A stretch of 64,000 bases of DNA, from contig CAZIPA010000003.1 of assembly GCA_964541085.1 (NCBI GenBank), forward strand, positions 1-64,000. Direction: 5' to 3'. The notes under the pieces were generated by a model. The model did no database searches. It was not told where the DNA came from and saw nothing but the letters and a program-made list of their open reading frames with translations. How positions within the stretch are numbered: the first letter of the stretch is position 1; every line of letters starts with the position of its first letter. The DNA is from UBA4644 sp964541085 (lineage in GTDB: Bacteria; Bacillota; Clostridia; Oscillospirales; Butyricicoccaceae). The translations under genes were made by a program, and so were the position numbers. This document shows positions 41,491 through 48,501 of the stretch, in pieces.

Positions 41491-42095
41491 CCGCACTTCC
41501 CTCCTTCCATAGAGTTAGACGGGAAATAATCACGAATGTTCCCATTTTGTAATAATTTCTTATGCAGATTTTCCCGCGCCCGGGCGATTCGGGATTTTAC
41601 CGTACCCAGCCCCAGCGAAAGCGTCTCTGCGATTTCCTCATAGGTCAGCCCCTGCATATCCCGCAGTAGCAGAATTTCCTTCTGCGCCTGGGGCAGCGAC
41701 AGCAGTCCCTGCCAAACCAGTTCCCGCAGCTCCTGCCGTTCTGCCTGTTCCTCCGGGGTGTACCGTGTATCCGGGATATCCTGGGCGGGCTCGCCGTCCT
41801 CACCCTGCTCCATGGGCTGCTCCCGGCGGCGGCTTTTTTGCAGATAGATGTCCCGGCAGACATTCACGCCGATGCGGTAGATCCAGGTGGAAAAGCTGCT
41901 CTGCTGCTGAAAGGTTCCCAGAAAGCGAAAAACCCGCAGGAAAATCTCCTGCACTGCGTCCTCCGCATCCTCTCGGTTTCCCAGATAGCGAAAGGCAAGA
42001 TGATACAGCCTGCCCTCATAGGCGCTTACCAGTGCTTCAAACGCCTGCATATCTCCCTCTGCGGCAAGGCGAAGCCATTCCCGCTCATGCTCCAT
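41487..42095 (-). CDS. ECF RNA polymerase sigma factor
   Basis: The 202-residue protein has sigma region 2 (YHLAFRYLGNREDAEDAVQEIFLRVF with the -10 recognition segment FSTWIYRIGVNVCRD, residues 30-82) and region 4 (LLSLPQAQKEILLLRDMQGLTYEEIAETLSLGLGTVKSRIARARENL, from about residue 130). There is no region 3, as usual for ECF factors; the group is SigW/SigX/RpoE-like. AAGGAGGG precedes the ATG, which overlaps the dus gene end by 11 bases. With its anti-sigma partner it would direct an envelope-stress or surface regulon, which is not identifiable here. Confidence 0.94.
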   Translation of the reverse strand: MEHEREWLRLAAEGDMQAFEALVSAYEGRLYHLAFRYLGNREDAEDAVQEIFLRVFRFLGTFQQQSSFSTWIYRIGVNVCRDIYLQKSRRREQPMEQGEDGEPAQDIPDTRYTPEEQAERQELRELVWQGLLSLPQAQKEILLLRDMQGLTYEEIAETLSLGLGTVKSRIARARENLHKKLLQNGNIRDYFPSNSMEGGKCG

Positions 42096-43080
42096 GCTCT
42101 CCCTCCTTCAAACGCAGTCCGGCCCGTTCCATTTCATCGCACAGCGCCAGCAGTCCGGCCAGCGTGGACACCTGTGACATAGCTGCCTTGTAGGGCTTTG
42201 CGCCGGACAGTCTTCCCAGATACCAGAGCAGATGCTTGCGCAGCTCGGGCATGGCCCGGCGTTCCTCCTTCAGGCGGCAGGTCAGCGCGGCATGGCGGCG
42301 CATGGCGGAAAACAGCTCCTCCGCCGTGTGCTCCGGCAGCGGCTCTCCCCTGTCCAGCGCGACACAGTCAGCAAAGATCATGGGGTTGCCCTGAGCGCCC
42401 CGGGCGATCATCACATAATCCGCACCGGTTTCCTCCAGAATATCCAGACAGCCCCGGGCGGGCCAGGCATCGCCGCTGGCAATCACCGGAACAGAGACAG
42501 CCTGTTTCACGGCGGCCACCATGCGACGGTCACTTTTTCCGCCGTAAAGCTGCACCCGGGTGCGGCCATGAATGCACAGTGCATCGGCTCCGGCTGCCTC
42601 CAGACGGCGGGCAAACTCCACACAGTTCCGGCTGTCCTCCCGGATACCGGAACGGAATTTTACGGTAATGGGCGTATCCACCGCCCGCTTCATGGCGGAA
42701 ACAATCTCCGCTGCCAGCTCCGGCTGGCCCATCAGTGCGCTGCCCTCTCCGTTGTTGAAAATCTTCGGCACAGGACAGCCCATATTGACATCAATGAAAT
42801 CCGGATGGCACAGCGCCACCGTTTTTCGTGCCGCCTCTGCCATGACCTCCGGTTCGTGGCCGAACAGCTGCACCCCGCAGGGCCGCTTTTCCTCCGGACG
42901 GATGAGAAGCTCCGCCGTTTTCCGGTCATCATAGAGCATTCCCTTGGCGCTGACCATTTCCGTATAGGTGACGGCTGCGCCGTAGTCGGTGCAGATCATG
43001 CGGTAGGCTGCATCGGTCACACCGGCCATCGGTGCCAGAAAAAACCGGTTTTCCGGCTGAAATCCGCACAACTCTCTCAT
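42085..43080 (-). CDS. dus: tRNA-dihydrouridine synthase
   Basis: The flavoenzyme reduces uridines in the tRNA D-loop. The 331-residue protein has an FMN TIM barrel with FLAPMAGVTDAAYR near residue 14, FIDVNMGCPVPKI near 90 (catalytic Cys), ALCIHGRTRVQLYGGKSD near 165 and IASGDAW near 200. It resembles DusB. The start is the ATG at 43080, which overlaps the upstream gene stop as ATGA and has GGGAGAG six bases before it; an ATG five codons earlier lacks a Shine-Dalgarno. It lies between the CapA-like and ECF sigma genes. Confidence 0.94.
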   Translation of the reverse strand: MRELCGFQPENRFFLAPMAGVTDAAYRMICTDYGAAVTYTEMVSAKGMLYDDRKTAELLIRPEEKRPCGVQLFGHEPEVMAEAARKTVALCHPDFIDVNMGCPVPKIFNNGEGSALMGQPELAAEIVSAMKRAVDTPITVKFRSGIREDSRNCVEFARRLEAAGADALCIHGRTRVQLYGGKSDRRMVAAVKQAVSVPVIASGDAWPARGCLDILEETGADYVMIARGAQGNPMIFADCVALDRGEPLPEHTAEELFSAMRRHAALTCRLKEERRAMPELRKHLLWYLGRLSGAKPYKAAMSQVSTLAGLLALCDEMERAGLRLKEGEHGA

Positions 43081-44309
43081 TGCAGGCTCTCCCATGTAAC
43101 GGCATATTCGCCCAGCACCTCTTCGCTGAGGTTGTTCAGATAGTCCAGCGTCAGTGCCTTTTCGTATTTTTTGACTCCGTGGGCAGCGGCCTGTTCCTCG
43201 GTGAAGCTTTCCAGCGGAATCACGGAATAGCCCCGGCTGCCGGAGCCATAGTAGGTGACGGTGGGAATCACACCGGCGGAGGTGGTTTCCAGCAGCGTGC
43301 CGTCCGGGTCAAACTTCAGCCGCACATCCAGAATGCCGCCCAGCATGGTGGGCCGCTTGTGCTGGCCGGAAATAAAATTGCCCAGAGAATAGGCGCACAG
43401 GGTGCGATGGCCCGATTCGCTTTCCAACCAGCTCACCGGCTGCAAAACATGGGGATGGGTGCCGATAATCAGATCCGCACCGCCGTCACACAGCAGCTGG
43501 GCCAGCTGCTGCTGGTATTCGTTGGGCTTGTGCTGATATTCGTTGCCCCAGTGCATGGAAACCACCAGATAATCGCACTCCGGACGGATGGCCTCCAGAT
43601 CTGCCCGCATTTTTTCCTCGTCGATCAGGGCGATCTGATACTCCCTTCCCTCCGGCAGACGATAGCCGTTCAGGCCGTAGGTGTAGGACAAAAAGCCAAA
43701 GCGGATGCCCTGTTTTTCCAGAATGCACAGCTGTGCGGCCTCTTCTTCCGTGGGGAAAGCGCCCAGAACAGCTTCAAAGCTGCGGGCATGAATATTTTCC
43801 AGGCAGGCATCCAGACCCTTGATCCCCTTGTCCAGAGAATGGTTGGTGGCCAGATTTACCACATTGAAGCCCACCTTCAGCAGTGCGTCTGCCGCCTCTG
43901 CCGGGGCAGCCAGATTGGGATAGGCGCTGACCTCTCCGGTGAGCATGACCTCCTGATTGATAAAGGCGATATCGCTGCCCGCAATGATATCCCCGATGTT
44001 GGCATACAGCGCATCAAAGCAGTAGCTGCCGTCCTCCTGCCGGGAATCCATGGACAGCGTATTGTGCAGCAGATTGTCTCCCGCCGCCGTCAGCCGCAGG
44101 GTGATGGGCTCCGGCTCGGGTTCCGGTTCCGGCTCGGGCTCGGGCTCCGGCATGGCCGGTGTCTCCGGCGTTGCGGGCTCCTCCGGCTGCTCCTGTACGG
44201 GCGGGTGAAGCAGCTCCGGCAGTTGTTCCTCCTCCGATGCGCCTGCGCAGCCGCAGCAAAAAATGCAAAGCGCCAATGCGGCGCAGAATAGCTTTTTCCA
44301 GATGTTCAT
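43077..44309 (-). CDS. CapA-family lipoprotein (poly-gamma-glutamate capsule-type metallophosphatase fold)
   Basis: The 410-residue protein has a lipoprotein signal peptide (ALALCIFCCGCAG), a Pro/Glu-rich linker with a (PE) dipeptide repeat near residues 45-68, and a PGA_cap domain: LRLTAAGDNLLHN near 70, FINQEVMLTG, VVNLATNHSLDKG near 145, VSMHWGNEY near 230 and LIIGTHPHVLQP near 262. These Asp/Asn/His motifs form a calcineurin-like metal site. The Bacillus anthracis CapA links poly-gamma-glutamate to the wall; most homologs without capB/capC nearby, as here, have unknown roles in the envelope. GGAGGG precedes the ATG at 44309. It heads the operon with dus, an ECF sigma and its anti-sigma. 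Confidence 0.87.
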   Translation of the reverse strand: MNIWKKLFCAALALCIFCCGCAGASEEEQLPELLHPPVQEQPEEPATPETPAMPEPEPEPEPEPEPEPITLRLTAAGDNLLHNTLSMDSRQEDGSYCFDALYANIGDIIAGSDIAFINQEVMLTGEVSAYPNLAAPAEAADALLKVGFNVVNLATNHSLDKGIKGLDACLENIHARSFEAVLGAFPTEEEAAQLCILEKQGIRFGFLSYTYGLNGYRLPEGREYQIALIDEEKMRADLEAIRPECDYLVVSMHWGNEYQHKPNEYQQQLAQLLCDGGADLIIGTHPHVLQPVSWLESESGHRTLCAYSLGNFISGQHKRPTMLGGILDVRLKFDPDGTLLETTSAGVIPTVTYYGSGSRGYSVIPLESFTEEQAAAHGVKKYEKALTLDYLNNLSEEVLGEYAVTWESLQ

Positions 44310-44331
44310 AACAGCATCCCTCCACTGCTTT

Positions 44332-44360
44332 ATCATAGCAAATGCCGCGGCGAAACACAA
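44332..44360 (-). promoter_or_regulatory. Sigma-A promoter of the capA-dus-sigma operon
   Basis: Minus-strand TTGTGT (44355-44360), a 17-base spacer and TATGAT (44332-44337), about 20 bases upstream of the CapA-like start. Confidence 0.65.
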
Positions 44361-44400
44361 TCCTTTTCTCCGATTTCAGAAATTCTTTCCCGGCAGATAC

Positions 44401-44429
44401 AAAAACGGTGCGGCAAAGCTGCCGCACCG
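44401..44429 (-). terminator. Intrinsic terminator of the PpiC-type foldase gene
   Basis: Minus-strand CGGTGCGGCA, loop GCTT, TGCCGCACCG, then TTTTTG. It lies 35 bases after the foldase stop. Confidence 0.88.
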
Positions 44430-44463
44430 CAGAATTTATGGGGTTTCTTTTGGGTACCGGTGC

Positions 44464-45993
44464 TTACAGAAGCATCAGGCCAACCTTGCTGTAAACGGTG
44501 GTATAATTGCCCTCGGTTTCCTCCAGCCAGGCGTTGAACTGCTCGTCCTCCAGTGTGGCCTTGATGTCGGAACGATACTTCAGGCCCTCCTGCCCCACAT
44601 AATACATGATGTGGTAGCCATAGCTGGTTTCGATCAGGTCATGGTCGCCGGACTTGCGGCTCTCGTCAAAGCACCACTCGTCAAACTCCGTGACCATCTG
44701 GCCCGGGTAAACGCCGGTAATCAGGCCGCCCTCAGAGGCAGAGCCGTCTTCGCTGTATTCCACAGCCAGAGCCGCAAAGGAATCCTCGGTCTGGTCGCCG
44801 TTCTGCCACTCCGCATAGACCTGCTCGGCCAGGGCCCTGGCTTCGGCGTTGGCAGCCTCCACCCGTGCAGTCTCCTCCGCATCCGCATCAGAGGCAGCCG
44901 TCTCGGTGGTGAAGAGAATGTGGCGGACAGCCATGGTATGCACATCGGAAACATGACGGTCCAGGAACAGGCACACGGTGTACTTGCCGTTGGTCTCGTC
45001 CTCCACCACAGCCATATCGCCGGACTTGCGGCCTTCGGCCGTCAGCCAGGTGCCGCTTTCGCCGGTGAGAGAGGAAATGGCGGTATCCTCATGCAGAGAA
45101 GTCTCATAGCTTTCGTCGCTGTTTTCAATGTTGGCCAGAACCACATCGTCAAAGTTGCTGCCGTCGGCCTTCAGAGCGCTGTAGATGGCGTTGGCAGTTT
45201 CCTCCGCAGCGGCACGGGCAGCTTCGGTCCTGGCCTCGGCATCCGCTTCGCTGGTGGGAGCGCCTTCCTCCGTGCTGGAGGCATCATAGGTGAAGGTTTC
45301 GTAGGCAACATCATAAGCATAATAGGTGGCCACATCGTAGTTGTCGGGATTCTCGCTGTAGTAAGCGTCGATCTCGCTGTCGCCGATGGCGAAGCTTTCC
45401 TTCAGATAATCATAATAGGTGGAAGCCAGCGCACGCTTGGCGCGGTAATCCTCCACATCGGACACCCGGATGCCGGAACCAAAGGCCAGCTTGACATACT
45501 TCTTCAGGCTGTAGCCGTTGCTCTCGGCGGTCTCGGCCAGAGTATCCATAAAGGTATCCAGCTCCTTCTGCCGATCCTCGGAGGTGGTCATACCCGCCTT
45601 GGTGGCTTCCTGAGCCAGAATGCTCACCTGCTCCGCAGTGTCCTCGGCTTGCTCAGTGAAATACTCCTTCCAGGTCTTGCTGGAGTCAAACAGACAGGAC
45701 TGGGCGTCAAAGGTGGGGCTGGTGTAATCGTAGCCATACAGAGAGAGATAATAGCCGTAGGTGCTCAGACAGGTGGCGCGGGCATCCGCATAGTACATCT
45801 GAAGATCCGCCGTGCTGATCTGATCTCCGCCGACAGTCATAGCGGTGGTGGTGCGGGCCAGAAGGCCGGTGCCGGAAACAATCGCATAGACCAGCGCCAG
45901 TACACACAGTACGGCCACTGCGATCAGCGTGATCTTGATGCCGATGCCGGTTCCGGCGTCATTTTTCCGGCTGGGATTTTTGGACTTTGCCAT
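44464..45993 (-). CDS. Membrane-anchored PpiC-type peptidyl-prolyl isomerase / foldase
   Basis: The 509-residue protein has one N-terminal membrane anchor (ITLIAVAVLCVLALVYAIVSG, near residue 20), a SurA/PrsA-like helical chaperone region, and a C-terminal rotamase domain beginning VRHILFTTE near residue 355 and ending ETSYGYHIMYYVG. It would fold exported proteins outside the membrane. It lacks a lipobox, unlike PrsA. The mature protein is very acidic, rich in Ala, Asp, Glu and Tyr, and has Ala/Glu-rich inserts (near residues 240-270 and within the PpiC domain) likely to form coiled helices. The ATG at 45993 is taken because AAGGA lies about 11 bases away; an ATG four codons earlier has no room for a ribosome site. 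Confidence 0.85.
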   Translation of the reverse strand: MAKSKNPSRKNDAGTGIGIKITLIAVAVLCVLALVYAIVSGTGLLARTTTAMTVGGDQISTADLQMYYADARATCLSTYGYYLSLYGYDYTSPTFDAQSCLFDSSKTWKEYFTEQAEDTAEQVSILAQEATKAGMTTSEDRQKELDTFMDTLAETAESNGYSLKKYVKLAFGSGIRVSDVEDYRAKRALASTYYDYLKESFAIGDSEIDAYYSENPDNYDVATYYAYDVAYETFTYDASSTEEGAPTSEADAEARTEAARAAAEETANAIYSALKADGSNFDDVVLANIENSDESYETSLHEDTAISSLTGESGTWLTAEGRKSGDMAVVEDETNGKYTVCLFLDRHVSDVHTMAVRHILFTTETAASDADAEETARVEAANAEARALAEQVYAEWQNGDQTEDSFAALAVEYSEDGSASEGGLITGVYPGQMVTEFDEWCFDESRKSGDHDLIETSYGYHIMYYVGQEGLKYRSDIKATLEDEQFNAWLEETEGNYTTVYSKVGLMLL

Positions 45994-46059
45994 ATCATAT
46001 TCCATCCTTGCTGAAAGATTTTGACGCGGCAGCGGCATTGCACTGCTGCAATCACGCTA

Positions 46060-46088
46060 ATTATCCGTTTTACAAAGGGAAAAGTCAA
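46060..46088 (-). promoter_or_regulatory. Sigma-A promoter of the PpiC-type foldase gene
   Basis: Minus-strand TTGACT (46083-46088), a 17-base spacer and GATAAT (46060-46065). Confidence 0.7.
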
Positions 46089-46162
46089 CCCCCTTTTTGA
46101 AAACTAAGCATAAATTTTAAAAAAAATTTGTCCGATTTCCCTTCTAATTTTGAAAAAAGGGG

Positions 46163-46191
46163 TTGCAATCCGGCGTTTCTTATGATATGAT
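46163..46191 (+). promoter_or_regulatory. Sigma-A promoter of rpmE
   Basis: TTGCAA (46163-46168), a 17-base spacer and TATGAT (46186-46191), 40 bases before the start codon. Confidence 0.7.
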
Positions 46192-46230
46192 TGCTGTTGC
46201 GAAAAGTTATCAGCAGCGAGGTGAGAAGAA

Positions 46231-46437
46231 ATGAAAGAGGGTATCCATCCCAACTACCGTGTCACCACCGTGAAGTGCGCCTGCGGCAACGAGTTCCAGG
46301 TCGGCTCTACGAAGGAGAACATCCGTGTTGAAATTTGCAATCAGTGCCATCCCTTCTATACCGGCAAGCAGAAGCTGGTCGATACCGGCGGACGCGTTGA
46401 CCGCTTCAAGAAGCGTTTCAACCTGGAAAACAAGTAA
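46231..46437 (+). CDS. rpmE: 50S ribosomal protein L31, zinc-binding form
   Basis: The 68-residue protein begins MKEGIHPNYR and carries the zinc-binding cysteines of the C+ form: KCACG near residue 16 and CNQCHPFYTGKQK near 36. L31 bridges the ribosomal subunits, and the zinc form serves as a zinc reserve in Bacillus. GAGGTGAG precedes the ATG. It has its own promoter and a terminator. No Zur box was recognised. Confidence 0.97.
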   Translation: MKEGIHPNYRVTTVKCACGNEFQVGSTKENIRVEICNQCHPFYTGKQKLVDTGGRVDRFKKRFNLENK

Positions 46438-46454
46438 TCACTGCCAGATGATAG

Positions 46455-46486
46455 AGCTGCGCCTGATCTCCGGGCGCAGCTTTTTT
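46455..46486 (+). terminator. Intrinsic terminator of rpmE
   Basis: AGCTGCGCC, loop TGATCTCC, GGGCGCAGCT, then TTTTT. It lies 20 bases after the stop, so hflX needs read-through or a promoter of its own, which I could not find. Confidence 0.85.
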
Positions 46487-46520
46487 CAGTCCATCTCCCA
46501 GAACACAGGAGGCGATAATC

Positions 46521-47831
46521 ATGAGTATGCTGGAAAAGCGGGAAAATGTGCGTGGGCGCTGTCTTTTGATCGGACTGGCCTGCGACAGCACCGCTGATTT
46601 TGAAAACTCCGACGAGATCACCATGGCGGAGCTGGAGGAGCTGGTCAAAACCGCCGGCGGTGAAACCGTCCTGACGGCCATGCAGAACAAGCACACTCCC
46701 GATCCCCGCACCTTTATCGGCGAAGGCAAGGCGGAGGAGCTGCGGGAGCTCATCGCCGCCAACGAAATTGATCTGGCCATTGTAGACAACGAGCTTTCTC
46801 CCTCTCAGAGCCGTGCGCTGGAGGAGGCCCTTTCCTGCCGGGTCATTGACCGCAGCGGTCTGATTCTGGACATTTTTGCCGATCGTGCCCGCACCGCGGA
46901 GGGCAAATTGCAGGTGGAGCTGGCGCAGTATCAGTATCTGCTGCCCCGTCTGACCGGTATGTGGACCCATCTGGTGCGGCAGACGGCCTCCGGCGGTTCC
47001 TCCCCCATCGGTACCCGTGGCCCCGGCGAAACGCAGCTGGAAACCGACCGGAGACATATCCGCCGGAAAATTCAGCGCTTGCAGGAGGATATCAGCGATC
47101 TGCGCCGTGTCCGTGCTACCCAGCGCAGCAAGCGGGAGAAGAATGATGTTCCGCTGGTGTGTATCGTGGGCTATACCAACGCGGGAAAGTCCACCCTGCT
47201 GAACGCCCTCACCGGCGCGGAGGTTCACGCGGCAGACCGGCTGTTTGACACGCTGGATCCCACCACCCGTCTGCTGCACACCCAGCAGCTGGGAGACATT
47301 CTGTTCTCCGACACGGTGGGCTTTATCCGCAAGCTTCCCCACCATCTCATTGATGCCTTCCGTTCCACGCTGGAAGAGCTGACCTATGCGGATGTGCTGC
47401 TTCATGTGGTGGATGCCAGCGATGACCAGTGGCGGCAGCAAAGTCAGGTGGTAGAGTCGCTGATTGCCCAGCTGGGCGCGGAAAAAACGCCCCGGCTGCT
47501 GCTCTTCAACAAGGCCGACCGTCTCCGGGAGGATCAGCTTCCCCGGGAAAGCGGCGCGCTGTACTGCTCTGCCCTGAAGGGTCTGGGATTGGAGCAGCTG
47601 GTGGATCGCATCTGTCAGATTCTGGGACAGCAGCTGCACACCGTGCAGTTTGTCCTGCCCTATCCCCAGGCACAGATTCTGGATTATCTGTATCGGGCTG
47701 CCAATGTGCGCCGGGCGGATTATGCGGAGGATGGCATTGTGATCGAGGCCGTGGTAGATGACAAGGTTTTCGGGCGGATTCAGGCGTTTCTGCCGCCGGA
47801 ACAGAGGAGACAGGACCATGAAGAATTTTAA
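46521..47831 (+). CDS. hflX: GTPase HflX
   Basis: HflX splits stalled or hibernating 70S ribosomes. The 436-residue protein has the HflX N-terminal domain (PDPRTFIGEGKAEEL near residue 60, DNELSPSQSRALEE near 90), the linker GTRGPGETQLETDRR near 165, and a G domain with VGYTNAGKSTLLNAL near 215, DTVGFIRKLPHHL near 263 (G3), FNKADR (G4) and CSALKG (G5). AGGAGG precedes the ATG. Its end overlaps yigZ by 14 bases. Confidence 0.96.
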   Translation: MSMLEKRENVRGRCLLIGLACDSTADFENSDEITMAELEELVKTAGGETVLTAMQNKHTPDPRTFIGEGKAEELRELIAANEIDLAIVDNELSPSQSRALEEALSCRVIDRSGLILDIFADRARTAEGKLQVELAQYQYLLPRLTGMWTHLVRQTASGGSSPIGTRGPGETQLETDRRHIRRKIQRLQEDISDLRRVRATQRSKREKNDVPLVCIVGYTNAGKSTLLNALTGAEVHAADRLFDTLDPTTRLLHTQQLGDILFSDTVGFIRKLPHHLIDAFRSTLEELTYADVLLHVVDASDDQWRQQSQVVESLIAQLGAEKTPRLLLFNKADRLREDQLPRESGALYCSALKGLGLEQLVDRICQILGQQLHTVQFVLPYPQAQILDYLYRAANVRRADYAEDGIVIEAVVDDKVFGRIQAFLPPEQRRQDHEEF

Positions 47832-48441
47832 GGTGCCCTGGCAGGAGGCCGAGGTGGAGTATGTGGAGAAAAAGTCCCGCTTCATCGGCCACATTTATAA
47901 GGTTCAGACGCCGGAACAGGCGCAGGAGATTCTGGCGGCCGTGCGCAAGACCTATTGGGATGCCACCCACAATGTTTATGCCTATGTGCTGCAAAATGGC
48001 GTGATGCGCTTTTCCGATGACGGTGAGCCGCAGGGTACCTCCGGGATGCCTACGCTGGATGTGCTGAAGAAGGAAGCGGTGTTTGATGTGATGTGCGTCA
48101 CCACCCGCTATTTTGGCGGAACACTGCTGGGTGCCGGCGGGCTGGTACGGGCCTACAGTCACACCTGCAAGCTGGCGCTGGATGCGGCCGGACAGGCCAT
48201 GATGCAGCCCTATGCCCGGATTCAGCTGGACTGCCCCTATCCCCTGCTGGAGCAGGTGCGGCGGCAGCTGCCTCTGTTTGAGGCAGAGGAAACCGGGGCG
48301 GAGTTTGGCGCGTCAGTGCTGCTGACGGCGGCGCTTCCGGCAGAACGGCTTTCTGAGCTCAGTCAGCATCTGCTGGAGGTCACGGCCGGGCAGCTGCGTC
48401 CCATCCCCGCCGGAGAGGAATGGGTAGCAAAGAAGCTCTGA
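47818..48441 (+). CDS. yigZ: YigZ/IMPACT family protein
   Basis: The 207-residue protein has the UPF0029 N-terminal domain, including KKSRFIGHIYKV near residue 18, THNVYAYVL, FSDDGEPQGTSGMPTLDVL near 62 and VTTRYFGGTLLGAGGLVRAYS near 92, followed by a short ferredoxin-like C-terminal domain. YigZ relates to yeast Gcn2 regulators (IMPACT) and binds nucleic acids or ribosomes; its bacterial role is not settled. Coupling to hflX (14-base overlap) supports a translation-linked task. The ATG at 47818 follows AGGAGA; the frame continues 20 codons upstream inside hflX without a ribosome site. Confidence 0.92.
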   Translation: MKNFKVPWQEAEVEYVEKKSRFIGHIYKVQTPEQAQEILAAVRKTYWDATHNVYAYVLQNGVMRFSDDGEPQGTSGMPTLDVLKKEAVFDVMCVTTRYFGGTLLGAGGLVRAYSHTCKLALDAAGQAMMQPYARIQLDCPYPLLEQVRRQLPLFEAEETGAEFGASVLLTAALPAERLSELSQHLLEVTAGQLRPIPAGEEWVAKKL

Positions 48442-48462
48442 ACACCAAAATATAAATTGTTT

Positions 48463-48493
48463 GACGGCATGACCGAAGTCATGCCGTCTTTTT
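48463..48493. terminator. Bidirectional intrinsic terminator between yigZ and addA
   Basis: GACGGCATGAC, loop CGAA, GTCATGCCGTC, then TTTTTG on the + strand. It separates convergent genes. Confidence 0.88.
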
Positions 48494-48501
48494 GTCTGTA
48501 T

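Noticed and set aside
44096..44165. Tandem repeat with possible phase-variation role in the CapA-like gene
   Set aside because: It is an in-frame six-base Pro-Glu codon repeat with varied third positions; length changes would not shift the frame.
43077..44309. Capsule biosynthesis locus
   Set aside because: Only the CapA-like domain is present; no CapB or CapC genes adjoin it.
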